Source of the DNA: Arthrobacter sp. 9AX
GTDB taxonomy: Bacteria; Actinomycetota; Actinomycetes; Actinomycetales; Micrococcaceae
Reading direction: 5' to 3'
Assembly (NCBI RefSeq): GCF_902506095.1
Contig: NZ_LR733293.1
Coordinates: forward strand, 643,501 to 707,500
Length of the DNA: 64,000 nt
In this document: piece by piece, positions 16,917 through 26,107 of the stretch
How the letters are laid out: each line of letters starts with the position of its first letter
Position numbering within the stretch: position 1 is the first letter of the stretch
Translations under genes and position numbers: made by a program
Notes under the pieces: generated by a model
What the model was told of the DNA's origin: nothing
Database searches by the model: none
The model's input: the letters and a program-made list of their open reading frames with translations, nothing else

Positions 16917-17360
16917 CACTCAAGCGGCTCCAATGGCGAGACGTGCGTCACAAAAGCGGCCATGGAAAAAACAATTGCCAGCCAAATTTGTAAGCGCTTA
17001 CACTCGACTTCGGCCGCTCGTGCGGCCCTGAACTGGACGAACAAGGAGAACGGTGCGGTGCGGACGCTGTGCAGCAGTCAGCCATGGCGCTTCGCCGCCG
17101 GCTCCTGCGCCGGTCACCCCACCCTGATCCGGGCTTCCGGGGCAGTGCCGGAGGCCCGCCCAGTTTGTCCGGCACCCTGGGACAGGCTCATGATGGTAGG
17201 GACAGATGGATCAGCAAGGCCCCGGGCAGGACAACACCGCTCCGCACATAGCGCCGGCCGCCCGCCGCACTTGCAGATGATCCCGGGCGCCGAAGCCACC
17301 ACCCCAGAAGCAACCCCGCCTTCGAGGCTGCCCGCCGTCTGAAAGGACACCGCACCACGC
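16917..17360 (+). other. gene-free leader with promoter and LacI-type operator
   Basis: About 440 bases without a convincing gene. The left part carries a promoter overlapped by a perfect 14-base palindrome (listed separately). About 355 bases lie from the promoter to the start of the phosphoglucomutase gene, long enough for an untranslated leader or a small unrecognised reading frame. I see no riboswitch class I can name. Confidence 0.5.
16975..17004 (+). promoter_or_regulatory. promoter overlapped by a LacI-type operator
   Basis: -35 TTGCCA (16975-16980), 18-base spacer and -10 TACACT (16999-17004). The spacer and -10 are covered by TGTAAGCGCTTACA (16989-17002), a perfect palindrome with the central CG typical of LacI/GalR-family operators. 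A repressor bound here would block RNA polymerase. The nearest target genes are the beta-phosphoglucomutase and GH65 phosphorylase. No LacI regulator gene is in the window. Confidence 0.65.
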
Positions 17361-18110
17361 ATGAGTGAAAAAACAGCAACAGACCATCCAGTCAACAGCC
17401 TCACCGCCTGGACGGGTGCCTCGGCCATCCTCTTTGACCTGGACGGCGTACTGACGCCTACCGCAACGGTGCACGAGCAGGCCTGGCAGGAGCTGTTCGA
17501 CGGTTACCTCTCCTCCCGGCCGGGTGTCGCCGGCTACAGGGAAAGCGACTACTTCGACCACATCGACGGCAAGCCGCGCTTTGACGGCGTCCGCGATTTC
17601 CTTGCCTCGCGCGGAATCGTTCTCCCTGAAGGACCCACCGACGACGACCCCGCGAACACCACCGTCCAGGGCTTGGGCAACCGGAAGAACGGGATCTTCA
17701 ACGACATCGTCAGTGCGGGCGTGGAACCGTTCGACGGCTCTGTCCGCTTCCTGGAAGCCGCGCTGGCCCGCGGACTGAAGGTCGCCGTCGTCTCCTCCTC
17801 ACGCAACGCCCCCGCAGTCCTGGAAGCAGCAGGACTCAGCCACCACTTCACCGTGGTGGTGGACGGCGTGGTGGCAGCGCGGGAAGGCCTTCCGGGCAAG
17901 CCCAGCCCCCACACGTACCAGTACGCCGCCCAACTGCTGGAGCTCCCCAGCACGGAGTGCGTGGTGGTGGAGGACGCCGTCTCCGGTGTCCAGGCAGGAC
18001 AGGCAGGTTCGTTCCACTCGGTGATCGGAGTGGACCGCGGCGCCGGACGGCAAACCCTGCTGGACGCCGGGGCAACAGTGGTGGTCAACGACCTCGACGA
18101 ACTCCTCTGA
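17361..18110 (+). CDS. beta-phosphoglucomutase-like HAD hydrolase
   Basis: 249 residues of the HAD superfamily. The nucleophile and acid/base aspartates are D26 and D28 in FDLDGVLT, motif II is VSSSRN near residue 154, the lysine motif GKPSPHTY follows near 180, and motif IV is VVVEDAVSG. A helical cap lies between. Pairing with a GH65 phosphorylase 147 bases downstream indicates interconversion of beta-glucose 1-phosphate and glucose 6-phosphate. The cap contains the NRKN signature seen in beta-PGM-like enzymes of actinobacteria. Confidence 0.88.
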   Translation: MSEKTATDHPVNSLTAWTGASAILFDLDGVLTPTATVHEQAWQELFDGYLSSRPGVAGYRESDYFDHIDGKPRFDGVRDFLASRGIVLPEGPTDDDPANTTVQGLGNRKNGIFNDIVSAGVEPFDGSVRFLEAALARGLKVAVVSSSRNAPAVLEAAGLSHHFTVVVDGVVAAREGLPGKPSPHTYQYAAQLLELPSTECVVVEDAVSGVQAGQAGSFHSVIGVDRGAGRQTLLDAGATVVVNDLDELL

Positions 18111-18257
18111 TCCGGCCCGGGCGCAGCCGCGTTTCCCCATCCCGGCGCCCCGACCCGACGAATCAATTAAGCAAGCAGTAAGCAGCACCCAAGCTGCCGT
18201 GCCCGCAACGGGCCAACGACAGCTGCCCCCAGCACAACGCCTAAGGACCCCAACACC

Positions 18258-20624
18258 ATGGCTATCATCACCGCAGACCGCGAGCGGTTCCCCAACACCC
18301 CCTGGCAACTCGTCGAAACACGCCACGAGCCGGGCGCGGAAGGCACCTTGGAAACGCTCTTTGCCCTAGGCAACGGGCACCTGGGAATCCGCGGCGCCCA
18401 CTGGGCGGCGGCGGACTCCGACCTGCCGGGCAGCTTCATCAACGGGTTGCACGAGATCTGGGACATCAAGCACGCCGAGAACGCGTTTGGATTCGCCCGC
18501 ACCGGCCAGCGGATCCTCTACATCCCGGACGCCAACAACTTCACCGTGGTCATCGACGGCGAGTACCTCAGCCTGGCCGAATCCGAGGTGGTGGACTACC
18601 GCCGCGCTGTTGACTTCGCCACCGGCGTGTACGAATGCCGCATTACGTGGCAGTGCCGTTCCGGGGCGGTTGTCACCACCACTGAGCGCCGGGCCGTCGG
18701 GTTCGCCACCCGCGGAGCCCTCGGCATCTCCCTGGAGGTGGCCACCGACCGCGAGGTCTCGGTGGACGTCACCTCCTCTGTGATCAACCGACAGGACCAG
18801 CCGGTGGAGGACCACTCCGCCCACGACCCGCGCCGGGCAGGCCGCCACGCCGGACGCGTGCTGCTGCCGCTGCGCCTCGACGGCGGCGACGGCTCGCTGC
18901 GCCTGGCCTGGGAGGCCGCCGAATCGAAGCAGCGCGTGGGTATCGCCGTGGATCACTGGACCTCGGCGGGCCACCAGCCGTTCGACACGCTCGTGGACCA
19001 GGACGACAGCAGCGTCCGCTACGTGCTGGCGGTGGGCCCGGAGGAGCCGTTCCGTTTGGAGAAGAGCGTCAGCTACGCTGCCGGCGCCGCCATCCAGGAC
19101 CCGTCCATCGACGCGGCCGCCGTGGCGGAAGAGGGCCTGCGGCCCGTCGCCGATATCTTCGCCGAAAGCGTTGAGCATTACCGCGAACACTGGGCCACCT
19201 CGGACATCGTGGTGAGCGGCGGCAAGCCCGAACTCCAGCAGGCCATCCGCTGGAACCTGTTCCAGCTCGCCCAGGCGACGGCACGCGCGGACGTGGCCGG
19301 AATCCCCGCGAAGGGCGTCACGGGCTCGGGCTACGAGGGCCATTACTTCTGGGACCAGGAGGTGTACCTCCTGCCGTACCTGACCTACACCAACCCCGTG
19401 GGTGCCCGCCGCGTCCTGGAGTTCCGCCACGCCATGCTCCCCGAAGCCAAGGTCCGGGCGAAGGAACTGAGCGTGGAAGGCGCGCTGTTCCCGTGGCGCA
19501 CCATCAACGGGCTCGAAGCCAGCGCCTACTACGCTGCCGGGACCGCCCAGTTCCACATCGCCGCCGCCATCGCCTTCGCCACCAACCGGTTTGTCTGGGC
19601 TACGGGGGACGTCGAGTTCCGCGACAACATCGGGGCCGAACTGCTGATCGAAACAGCCCGGATGTGGATCTCGCTGGGCTTCTTCGGCAAGGACGGCCTG
19701 TTCCACATCCACGGCGTCACCGGCCCGGATGAATACACGGCGGTGGTCAACGACAACCTCTACACCAATGTCATGGCCCGGTTTAACCTGCGGGCCGCCG
19801 CTGCCCTGGAGCACGCCGGCATCACGTTCGAAGAGCGGCAGCTGTGGGAGGCGGCAGCAAGCCGGATGCACCTGCCGTTCGACAAGCGCATGGAGGTGTA
19901 CTCACAGGACAACGACTTTATGACGCTGGAATCGTGGGACTGGAGCACGCCCCGGTCCAAGTACCCGCTGCTCCTGCACTTTCATCCGCTGGTCATCTAC
20001 CGCCATCAGGTCCTGAAGCAGGCGGATACTGTCCTGGCGATGTTCCTGCAGTGGCAGGATTTCACGGCAGAGGAAAAACACCATGCCTTCGACTTCTACG
20101 ATCCGCTGACCACCGGGGATTCAACGCTGTCCGCCTGCGTGCAGGGGATCATGGCTGCGGAGGTGGGGTACTCCCGCGAAGCGCTGGAGCACTTCACCAA
20201 CGCCGTGTTCATCGACCTGGATGACACGCACGGCAACACCATCGACGGTGTGCACATCGCGTCCACCGGCGGCGTGTGGAGCTCCCTGGTGTGCGGCTTC
20301 GCGGGCATGCGGGACCAGGGTCCTGTTCCGTACTTTGATCCGCGGCTTCCTGCCGAGTGGGAGGGGCTGGCCTTCCACCTCAAGATCCGCGGACGCCTGC
20401 TGCTGGTCCAGCTCGATGCCGGCAGCATCACCCTGACCATCCAGGACGGCGCCCCCCTCGAGGTGGACGTCCGCGGTGAGCTGTTCAGCGTAGGGGCCGA
20501 GCCTGTCCGGGTGGCCCTTGCGCACGTCCCCGTGCCGGAGTCCACGGTGTTCCCGAGCGGACATCCGACGGCGAGCCTTCCGATAGTGCGCGGGGCCGGC
20601 GAGGTGCCGCTCCCGGCAGCTTAG
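18258..20624 (+). CDS. GH65 disaccharide phosphorylase (maltose/trehalose type)
   Basis: 788-residue glycoside hydrolase family 65 enzyme that splits an alpha-glucobiose with phosphate to glucose and beta-glucose 1-phosphate. The N-terminal beta-sandwich (about 1-270, starting with ALGNGHLGIRG) is followed by an (alpha/alpha)6 barrel with GYEGHYFWDQE and the catalytic acid E492 in GPDEY, and then a C-terminal beta domain. Family members act on maltose, trehalose, kojibiose or nigerose. Sequence alone does not decide, and maltose is the common case. It lacks a signal peptide, so it is cytosolic. The stop overlaps the convergent MFS gene by four bases. Confidence 0.9.
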   Translation: MAIITADRERFPNTPWQLVETRHEPGAEGTLETLFALGNGHLGIRGAHWAAADSDLPGSFINGLHEIWDIKHAENAFGFARTGQRILYIPDANNFTVVIDGEYLSLAESEVVDYRRAVDFATGVYECRITWQCRSGAVVTTTERRAVGFATRGALGISLEVATDREVSVDVTSSVINRQDQPVEDHSAHDPRRAGRHAGRVLLPLRLDGGDGSLRLAWEAAESKQRVGIAVDHWTSAGHQPFDTLVDQDDSSVRYVLAVGPEEPFRLEKSVSYAAGAAIQDPSIDAAAVAEEGLRPVADIFAESVEHYREHWATSDIVVSGGKPELQQAIRWNLFQLAQATARADVAGIPAKGVTGSGYEGHYFWDQEVYLLPYLTYTNPVGARRVLEFRHAMLPEAKVRAKELSVEGALFPWRTINGLEASAYYAAGTAQFHIAAAIAFATNRFVWATGDVEFRDNIGAELLIETARMWISLGFFGKDGLFHIHGVTGPDEYTAVVNDNLYTNVMARFNLRAAAALEHAGITFEERQLWEAAASRMHLPFDKRMEVYSQDNDFMTLESWDWSTPRSKYPLLLHFHPLVIYRHQVLKQADTVLAMFLQWQDFTAEEKHHAFDFYDPLTTGDSTLSACVQGIMAAEVGYSREALEHFTNAVFIDLDDTHGNTIDGVHIASTGGVWSSLVCGFAGMRDQGPVPYFDPRLPAEWEGLAFHLKIRGRLLLVQLDAGSITLTIQDGAPLEVDVRGELFSVGAEPVRVALAHVPVPESTVFPSGHPTASLPIVRGAGEVPLPAA

Positions 20625-21973
20625 TCTCCGCCCGTCGTCGTCCGTTCCGCCTCAGGTGACGTGCCTTCGGGTGGCGCGCCCTCAGGCGACCGGTCCCCAG
20701 GTGACCGGTCGAGCGGGTGGGCCAGTTCGTCGTCGGACATCCGTGCCACCATCATGGCGATGACCGCCATGATGGGGCACACGCCCCCGGCCACCACAAA
20801 GATCAGCCAGATGGGAAGGACCTCGGCGGCGGGCCCGGCCAGGGCCATGGACACCGGCATCAGGGCGAGCGAGACAAAAAAATCCAGGCTCGACACGCGG
20901 CCCAGGAGATGGGACGGGACGCGCCGCTGGAGCAGGGTGCCCCAGATAACCATGCCCACGCTGCCCGTGGCACCGAAGATGAACAGTGCCGCCGCGATGG
21001 TCCAGAAGTTGTCCATGAATCCGACGGCGGCGAGCGGCAGGCTGCCCGCGCCCCAGGAGACCATCATCACCGTGAGGTAGCGCCGGGGCAGCCGCAGTGA
21101 GGCCGTGAGCAGCGATCCGAGGGCCGCACCCACGCCCATCACGGCGAGCAGGAAGCCGAACACGCTGGAATCCCCGCCCAGCTGGTCGCGGACAACGAAC
21201 GGCAGCAGCACCTCGATGGGGCCGATCAGGAAGAGCACCGAAATGCACGCCCAGATCAGGGTCCAGAGCAGCCACGGGGTCCGCAGGGTGTAGCTGACAC
21301 CTTCGCGCAGGTCGTGGAGCAAGGACGTTTTGCCGCGGCCACTGCCAGCGCCGTCCTCCGCGCCGTTGACCGGCGCAGCCAGCGCGTGCCGGCCCAGGAA
21401 GTTCAGGACGATGAAGGCCGAAAGGTGGCACAGCGCCACGGCCGTTACCGCGTGCGACGGCGAAAGGGCAGCCACCACGACACCTGCCACTGCCGGCCCG
21501 GCCGCCTGCTGGAGCACCGGCCGCATGGATCCCTCCATCCCGTTCGCGGCAAGCAGGTCCTCGGCGGGAAGGATGCGCGGCAGGATCGCGGAGTAGGCGG
21601 GGAAGAAGAATGCGGCGCCGACCCCCAGCACAAAGGCACCCGCGGCCACATGCCAGAGCTGCAGCCAGCCCGCCAGGGCAAGTCCGCTGATGGCGGCGAT
21701 GACCGCGAGGTTGGCGCCCTCCACAGCGATGATCAGGCGGCGTTGCGGAATGCGGTCCGCGGCGATGCCGCCGGCCAGCACAAAGGCCACCAGGCCCACA
21801 CTACCGGCAGCGGCCACGAGGGACAGCTCCAGCGGCCCGCCACCGAGGTGGATCACCTGGTAAACCATGGCGACGGCCCACATGCCGGAACCGAAGATGG
21901 AGATGGCCAGTGCGGAAATCAGTACCCGGTACTCACGGTGGACAAAGGGCCGCAAGGCTTTGGGGGCGGGCAT
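20621..21973 (-). CDS. MFS efflux transporter (DHA3-like)
   Basis: 450 residues and about 12 helices. The first helices (FGSGMWAVAMVYQVIHLGGG) and GGIAADRIPQRRL loop are typical of the DHA3 group, which includes macrolide and enterobactin exporters. The cytosolic C-terminal tail (about 35 residues) is a Ser/Pro/Glu repeat with the steps DRSPGDRSPEG. Export substrate unknown. It is single, convergent to the GH65 gene. Confidence 0.85.
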   Translation of the reverse strand: MPAPKALRPFVHREYRVLISALAISIFGSGMWAVAMVYQVIHLGGGPLELSLVAAAGSVGLVAFVLAGGIAADRIPQRRLIIAVEGANLAVIAAISGLALAGWLQLWHVAAGAFVLGVGAAFFFPAYSAILPRILPAEDLLAANGMEGSMRPVLQQAAGPAVAGVVVAALSPSHAVTAVALCHLSAFIVLNFLGRHALAAPVNGAEDGAGSGRGKTSLLHDLREGVSYTLRTPWLLWTLIWACISVLFLIGPIEVLLPFVVRDQLGGDSSVFGFLLAVMGVGAALGSLLTASLRLPRRYLTVMMVSWGAGSLPLAAVGFMDNFWTIAAALFIFGATGSVGMVIWGTLLQRRVPSHLLGRVSSLDFFVSLALMPVSMALAGPAAEVLPIWLIFVVAGGVCPIMAVIAMMVARMSDDELAHPLDRSPGDRSPEGAPPEGTSPEAERTTTGGD

Positions 21974-22129
21974 AGGGTAAGTCTAGGCTTTGGGGCAGAC
22001 GGCAGGGTACGCAGGCCGCCTGCTGCCGGAGCCGACTGGGGCGGCGGCCATGCCGTGGCCTAATGTTAAGCAAGCTTAGTATTAGGAGAGCCGCAACCAC
22101 CGCGGCCGGTGAGAGCAACAGAGGTGACC

Positions 22130-22939
22130 ATGGCCAGGCGCAGCAATCCCGCAGTACGAATCGCAACCGAAACCGCCCACAATGCAGTGTTCGATGCCGA
22201 CGGCAAGCCCAAGCCCGGCGTCCACAACATGCTCCTCAAAGCAGTGGAAATCCAGCGCCCGCTGGTGCTGGCGTACATCCGCCGGCTGCAGAAAAAGCAC
22301 CCCCGTGCCACGGCCTCCCAGTTGGCAGACATCCTCGAGCGCGACTACCTGCGTGCCGTCACCGGCGGCGGCGCAATAGTGGGCGCCACCGCCGTCGTCC
22401 CGGGTGTGGGTACGATGGCGTCGCTCGGCCTGTCCGCAGCGGCCACCGTGGGGTTCCTCGAGGCGACTGCCCTCTATGCCACCTCCCTCGCGGAACTGCA
22501 CGGCATCCGGCTCACCAACCCGGAGAAGGCCAGCACCATGGTGATGGCCATCATGCTCGGCGAGGAGGGAACGGCACTGCTGGGAACGCTCAGCGGCCAG
22601 GCGGCCGGAAACGGCATGAACACCACCCGGGCCTGGGGTAACGTGCTGTCCAAATCCATGCCCGTTCCAGGGTTCGGCTCGGTGAAGAACCGGATCCAGA
22701 AAGCCTTCCTCAAGAACCTCCTCAAACGGCAGGGGACTGCGCTGTTCGGGCGGGCGCTGCCGTTCGGCATCGGTGCCGTAGTGGGCGGAGCCGGTAACCT
22801 CATGATGGGCCGGGCAGTGGTGTCGAACGCGAAGGAAGCGTTTGGCCCCATGCCGGACACCATCCCCGGTGAGCTCAACGCCGCCGCGGCACCGGACCAC
22901 CTGACGCTGGAAGGCAACAAATTTGGATCTCAACGCTGA
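22130..22939 (+). CDS. EcsC-like membrane-associated hypothetical protein
   Basis: 269 residues. A basic N-terminus is followed by a Gly/Ala-rich hydrophobic hairpin (about residues 78-115, TGGGAIVGATAVVPGVGTMAS) and a second Gly-rich hydrophobic stretch near residue 205 (FGRALPFGIGAVVGGAGN). The layout resembles EcsC-family proteins, but I am not certain. The ATG at 22130 follows GAGG by five bases. Its last 17 bases overlap the start of pxpA. Confidence 0.6.
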   Translation: MARRSNPAVRIATETAHNAVFDADGKPKPGVHNMLLKAVEIQRPLVLAYIRRLQKKHPRATASQLADILERDYLRAVTGGGAIVGATAVVPGVGTMASLGLSAAATVGFLEATALYATSLAELHGIRLTNPEKASTMVMAIMLGEEGTALLGTLSGQAAGNGMNTTRAWGNVLSKSMPVPGFGSVKNRIQKAFLKNLLKRQGTALFGRALPFGIGAVVGGAGNLMMGRAVVSNAKEAFGPMPDTIPGELNAAAAPDHLTLEGNKFGSQR

Positions 22940-23672
22940 CCTCGGCGAATCATTCGGCTCCTGGACCATGGGGGAGGACACCGCGATGTTCCAGCTGGTC
23001 ACCAGCGCCAACGTTGCCTGCGGATTCCACGCCGGCGATCCCGTCACCATGCTGGACAGCTGCCGTGCGGCGTACGAACTGGATGTCACCGTCGGCGCGC
23101 ACGTGGGGTACCGCGATCTCGCTGGCTTCGGCCGCCGCTCGCTGGACATGTCCTTCGATGAGCTGTTCGGCGATGTGCTCTACCAGTTGGGTGCGCTCGA
23201 CGGCGTAGCGCACGCTGTGGGTGCCTCCGTGGACTACGTGAAGCCGCACGGGGCGCTCTACAACCGGCTGGTCCACGACGCAGAGCAGGCTTCCGCGGTA
23301 GTGGCTGCCGTGAACTCGTACGATCCCGGCCTCCCCCTCCTGGGCCTGCCCGGGTCTGAGCTGTTGAAGCAGGCGGAAGAAGCCGGGCATCCGGTGTTCA
23401 TCGAGGCCTTCGTGGACCGTGCCTACCAGGCTGACGGTACCTTGGTGCCGCGCTCGCAGGAGGGCGCCGTCCTGCACGACGTCGACGCGATCGTCGAGCG
23501 GGCCGTGCGCCTTGCCACCAAGGGCGAAGTGGTGGCCCTGGACGGGAGCGTGGTGAAGGTGCAGCCGGACTCGCTGTGCATCCACGGCGACACCCCGGGG
23601 GCAGTCCAGATGGCGGCCGCGGTCCGTGCCGGGCTGGAAGCCGCCGGGGTTGAGCTGGAAGCGTTCGCCTAA
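22923..23672 (+). CDS. pxpA: 5-oxoprolinase subunit A (LamB/YcsF family)
   Basis: 249-residue LamB/YcsF protein, the subunit that works with PxpB and PxpC to open 5-oxoproline (pyroglutamate) to glutamate with ATP. Diagnostic segments are DLNADLGESFG at the N-terminus, SANVACGFHAGDP near residue 30, HVGYRDLAGFGRR near 60 and VKPHGALYN near 105. It starts with TTG, preceded by GGAAGG seven bases upstream and inside the end of the EcsC-like gene, suggesting translational coupling. No pxpB/pxpC is adjacent. Confidence 0.9.
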   Translation: MDLNADLGESFGSWTMGEDTAMFQLVTSANVACGFHAGDPVTMLDSCRAAYELDVTVGAHVGYRDLAGFGRRSLDMSFDELFGDVLYQLGALDGVAHAVGASVDYVKPHGALYNRLVHDAEQASAVVAAVNSYDPGLPLLGLPGSELLKQAEEAGHPVFIEAFVDRAYQADGTLVPRSQEGAVLHDVDAIVERAVRLATKGEVVALDGSVVKVQPDSLCIHGDTPGAVQMAAAVRAGLEAAGVELEAFA

Positions 23673-23756
23673 CGCGGGAGGCCTGTTTCGACGCGCTGAT
23701 CCGACGGCGCTGCGCAGCTTCGACGGCGCGCCCCGGATACCCGGTGCGCGCAGGAA

Positions 23757-23789
23757 TTTGCGCGTCGCCAGCACCTTTGCGCGTCGCCA
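23757..23789. repeat. 14-base direct repeat
   Basis: TTTGCGCGTCGCCA occurs at 23757-23770 and again at 23776-23789 in the gap between the convergent pxpA and DUF445 genes. No function is apparent. Confidence 0.4.
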
Positions 23790-23800
23790 CGGCGGTGGCA

Positions 23801-25150
23801 TCAGCCAAATATCAGGTGCGCCACCGTAAAGATCGCCAGGCCGGCCAAGGAACCCACCACAGTGCCGTTGATTCGGATGAACTGCAGGTCCTTGCCCACC
23901 TGCAGCTCGATCTTCTGCGAGGTTTCCTCGGCATCCCAGCGGGCCACGGTATCGGTGATCACACCGGCGATGTCCGAGCGGTAGGTCCGCACCAGGTAAC
24001 CCGCGGCGTCACCGATCCAGGCGTTCACCTTCCCGGCGAGCTCGGGGTCGTTGACCAGCCGGGAGCCGAAGTCGCGGACGGCCGCCTTGAACTTGATGGT
24101 CAGGTCGCTGTCGGGATCGTCCACCGCGCCCAGCAGGGCGTTCTTCACCGTGCCCCAGGTGCGGGAGGCGAGCTCGCGGACCTCCGGGTCGCCCAGGACC
24201 TGTGCCTTGATGTCTTCCGCCCGGGCGATCATGGCGGGGTCGTGCTGCAGGTCCTGCGCCAGGTCGTTCAGGTACTTGTCGATGGACTGCCGGACCTGGT
24301 GGTTGGGATCCGCCTGGACGGCGCGCACGAACTTCAGGATTTCCACGTACACCTTGTCGCCCACCAGGCCGTCCACAAACTGCGGGACCCAGGTGGGGGA
24401 GCGGTCCGAAACCAGCCGGGAGACGGTCTCATGGTTGTCGTCCACCCAGTCCGCGGCGCGGTCCACGAGCAGGTCCACCAGCTTGTGGTGGTGCCCGTCG
24501 TGGAAAATCCGCTCGGCGAGCCTGCCCACGGGCGGTCCCCAGGGCGGAGCCACCAGGTGCTTACGGACCATGCCCTCGATCACTGCCTGGACGTCGTCGT
24601 CATTGAGGACCTTGAACGCGCCGCGGATCACCGCTGCGCCTTCCTTGGCTACCCGGTTGGCGCCGCCCGGCGTTGCCAGCCACTCGCCGGCCCGGCGGGC
24701 GATGTTCACGCTTGCCAGTTTGTCCTGCACCACCTGCTCGGACAGGAAATTCGTCTCCACGAACTCGCCCAGCGAGGCGCCGATCTGGTCCTTGCGGCGC
24801 GGAATGATGGCCGTGTGCGGAATCTTGATCCCCATGGGGTACTTGAACAGCGCGGTGACGGCGAACCAGTCGGCGAGCGCGCCCACCATGCCGCCCTCGG
24901 CCGCAGCGCGCACGTACTGGAGCCACGGGTACTCCTTCTGCAGGGCGAAGGCGAACACAAAAATCACGGCCATGGCGATCAGCAGCCCGAGCGCCACCAG
25001 CTTCATTTTCCGCAGCGCTGCCGCCTTTTCGGCGTCACCGGCAGAAAGTTGCTGGCGTACGACGGCGGCACGCGCCCGGGTGCCCGGCTGTCCGGCCGGT
25101 GCGGGCCTGGTGGGTGCTTCGCGGGTAGTTGGCTCAGAATTCACCTGCAT
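23801..25150 (-). CDS. DUF445 family membrane-anchored protein
   Basis: 449 residues. A basic cytoplasmic N-terminus is followed by one hydrophobic helix (about 50-70) and the family signature GMVGALADWFAVTALF. A long helical region with DUF445 motifs (KDQIGASLGEF) follows, and a C-terminal hydrophobic helix (GTVVGSLAGLAIFTVAHLIFG). Function is unknown in the family (YheB-related). It is divergent from the phosphodiesterase gene with 49 bases between, so both promoters must be compact. Confidence 0.88.
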   Translation of the reverse strand: MQVNSEPTTREAPTRPAPAGQPGTRARAAVVRQQLSAGDAEKAAALRKMKLVALGLLIAMAVIFVFAFALQKEYPWLQYVRAAAEGGMVGALADWFAVTALFKYPMGIKIPHTAIIPRRKDQIGASLGEFVETNFLSEQVVQDKLASVNIARRAGEWLATPGGANRVAKEGAAVIRGAFKVLNDDDVQAVIEGMVRKHLVAPPWGPPVGRLAERIFHDGHHHKLVDLLVDRAADWVDDNHETVSRLVSDRSPTWVPQFVDGLVGDKVYVEILKFVRAVQADPNHQVRQSIDKYLNDLAQDLQHDPAMIARAEDIKAQVLGDPEVRELASRTWGTVKNALLGAVDDPDSDLTIKFKAAVRDFGSRLVNDPELAGKVNAWIGDAAGYLVRTYRSDIAGVITDTVARWDAEETSQKIELQVGKDLQFIRINGTVVGSLAGLAIFTVAHLIFG

Positions 25151-25199
25151 GTGCCAAGCCTAGCCCTGCAGTCCGGGCCGGGTCGGCTACCGTGTCTGC

Positions 25200-26099
25200 A
25201 TGACTAGTGACGAGTCAATGCCGCAGCGGCCGTTGGTCTTCGCCCACCGGGGTTCGAGCGCCGCCTTCGCCGAACACACCCGCGCAGCCTACCTGCAGGC
25301 GCTGGCGGACGGGGCGGACGGCGTGGAGTGCGATGTCCATCTCACCCGCGACCAGCACGTGGTCCTCCTGCACGACGCCAACCTGGACCGGACATCCGAC
25401 GGGACCGGGCCGGTGGCGGAGCGGACGCTGCGCGAGCTCCGCCGGCTGGATTTCTCGTCCTGGAAGGGTGTGCGGATCCCCGAAACCTACGGGGCCCGCT
25501 CGGAACAGTTTTTGACCCTGCCGGAACTGCTCGGGATCCTCCGCGGTGCCGGCCGCCCGGTGCGGCTCGCCATCGAACTGAAGCATCCCAGCCCGTACCA
25601 GCTCAAGCTGGAGGACCGGGTGCTGGAGGTCCTGCTGGCGGAGGGCTGGGAGGCGGGCAGCTCTTCACTGGACAGCGTGTCCGTGACCTTCATGAGCTTC
25701 AGCCCCGAAGCCGTACGCCGGCTGCTGCGCTCCGTTCCCGCGGAGTACGTCTGCCAGTTGGTGGACGATGTGGACGTGCGGGAACTCCGTGAGGAACTGG
25801 GCCTGGGGCTGATCACCGGCGGCGCGATCGCCAACGTGATGAAAGCAGCCCAGCTCGAAGGGGAACGGATCCTCGACGCCGGCGAAGCCGGATTGGCGGG
25901 CCCCGGCATCGACTACATCCGCAGGCATCCGGGCACCGTCCTGCGGTGGCTGGAGCGCGGGCGGCGATTCCGGGTGTGGACGGTGGACACTGACCAGGAT
26001 GTGTCCCTGTGCCAGGGCCTGGGCATCCACGAGATCACCACCAACGTGCCCGCCCGCGTGCTGGGCCAGCTGGAAATGGCCTCGCCGCAGGGAAGATAG
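25200..26099 (+). CDS. glycerophosphodiester phosphodiesterase
   Basis: 299-residue GDPD TIM-barrel enzyme that hydrolyses glycerophosphodiesters to glycerol 3-phosphate and an alcohol. Catalytic residues are visible: H16/R17 in AHRGSS, E43 and D45 in VECDVH, and H58/D59 in LLHDAN. The usual PENT after the first motif is AEHT here. There is no signal peptide, so cytosolic action on internalised head groups is likely. The CoA-transferase gene begins 8 bases after it, implying one transcript. Confidence 0.92.
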   Translation: MTSDESMPQRPLVFAHRGSSAAFAEHTRAAYLQALADGADGVECDVHLTRDQHVVLLHDANLDRTSDGTGPVAERTLRELRRLDFSSWKGVRIPETYGARSEQFLTLPELLGILRGAGRPVRLAIELKHPSPYQLKLEDRVLEVLLAEGWEAGSSSLDSVSVTFMSFSPEAVRRLLRSVPAEYVCQLVDDVDVRELREELGLGLITGGAIANVMKAAQLEGERILDAGEAGLAGPGIDYIRRHPGTVLRWLERGRRFRVWTVDTDQDVSLCQGLGIHEITTNVPARVLGQLEMASPQGR

Positions 26100-26107
26100 G
26101 AAGGCAT

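Noticed and set aside
16962..17342. 126-codon frame in the leader of the phosphoglucomutase gene
   Set aside because: It starts before the predicted transcription start, has no ribosome-binding site and has an uncharacteristic composition.
23757..23789. CRISPR-like repeat
   Set aside because: Only two copies of a 14-base repeat with a 5-base gap; no array or cas genes.
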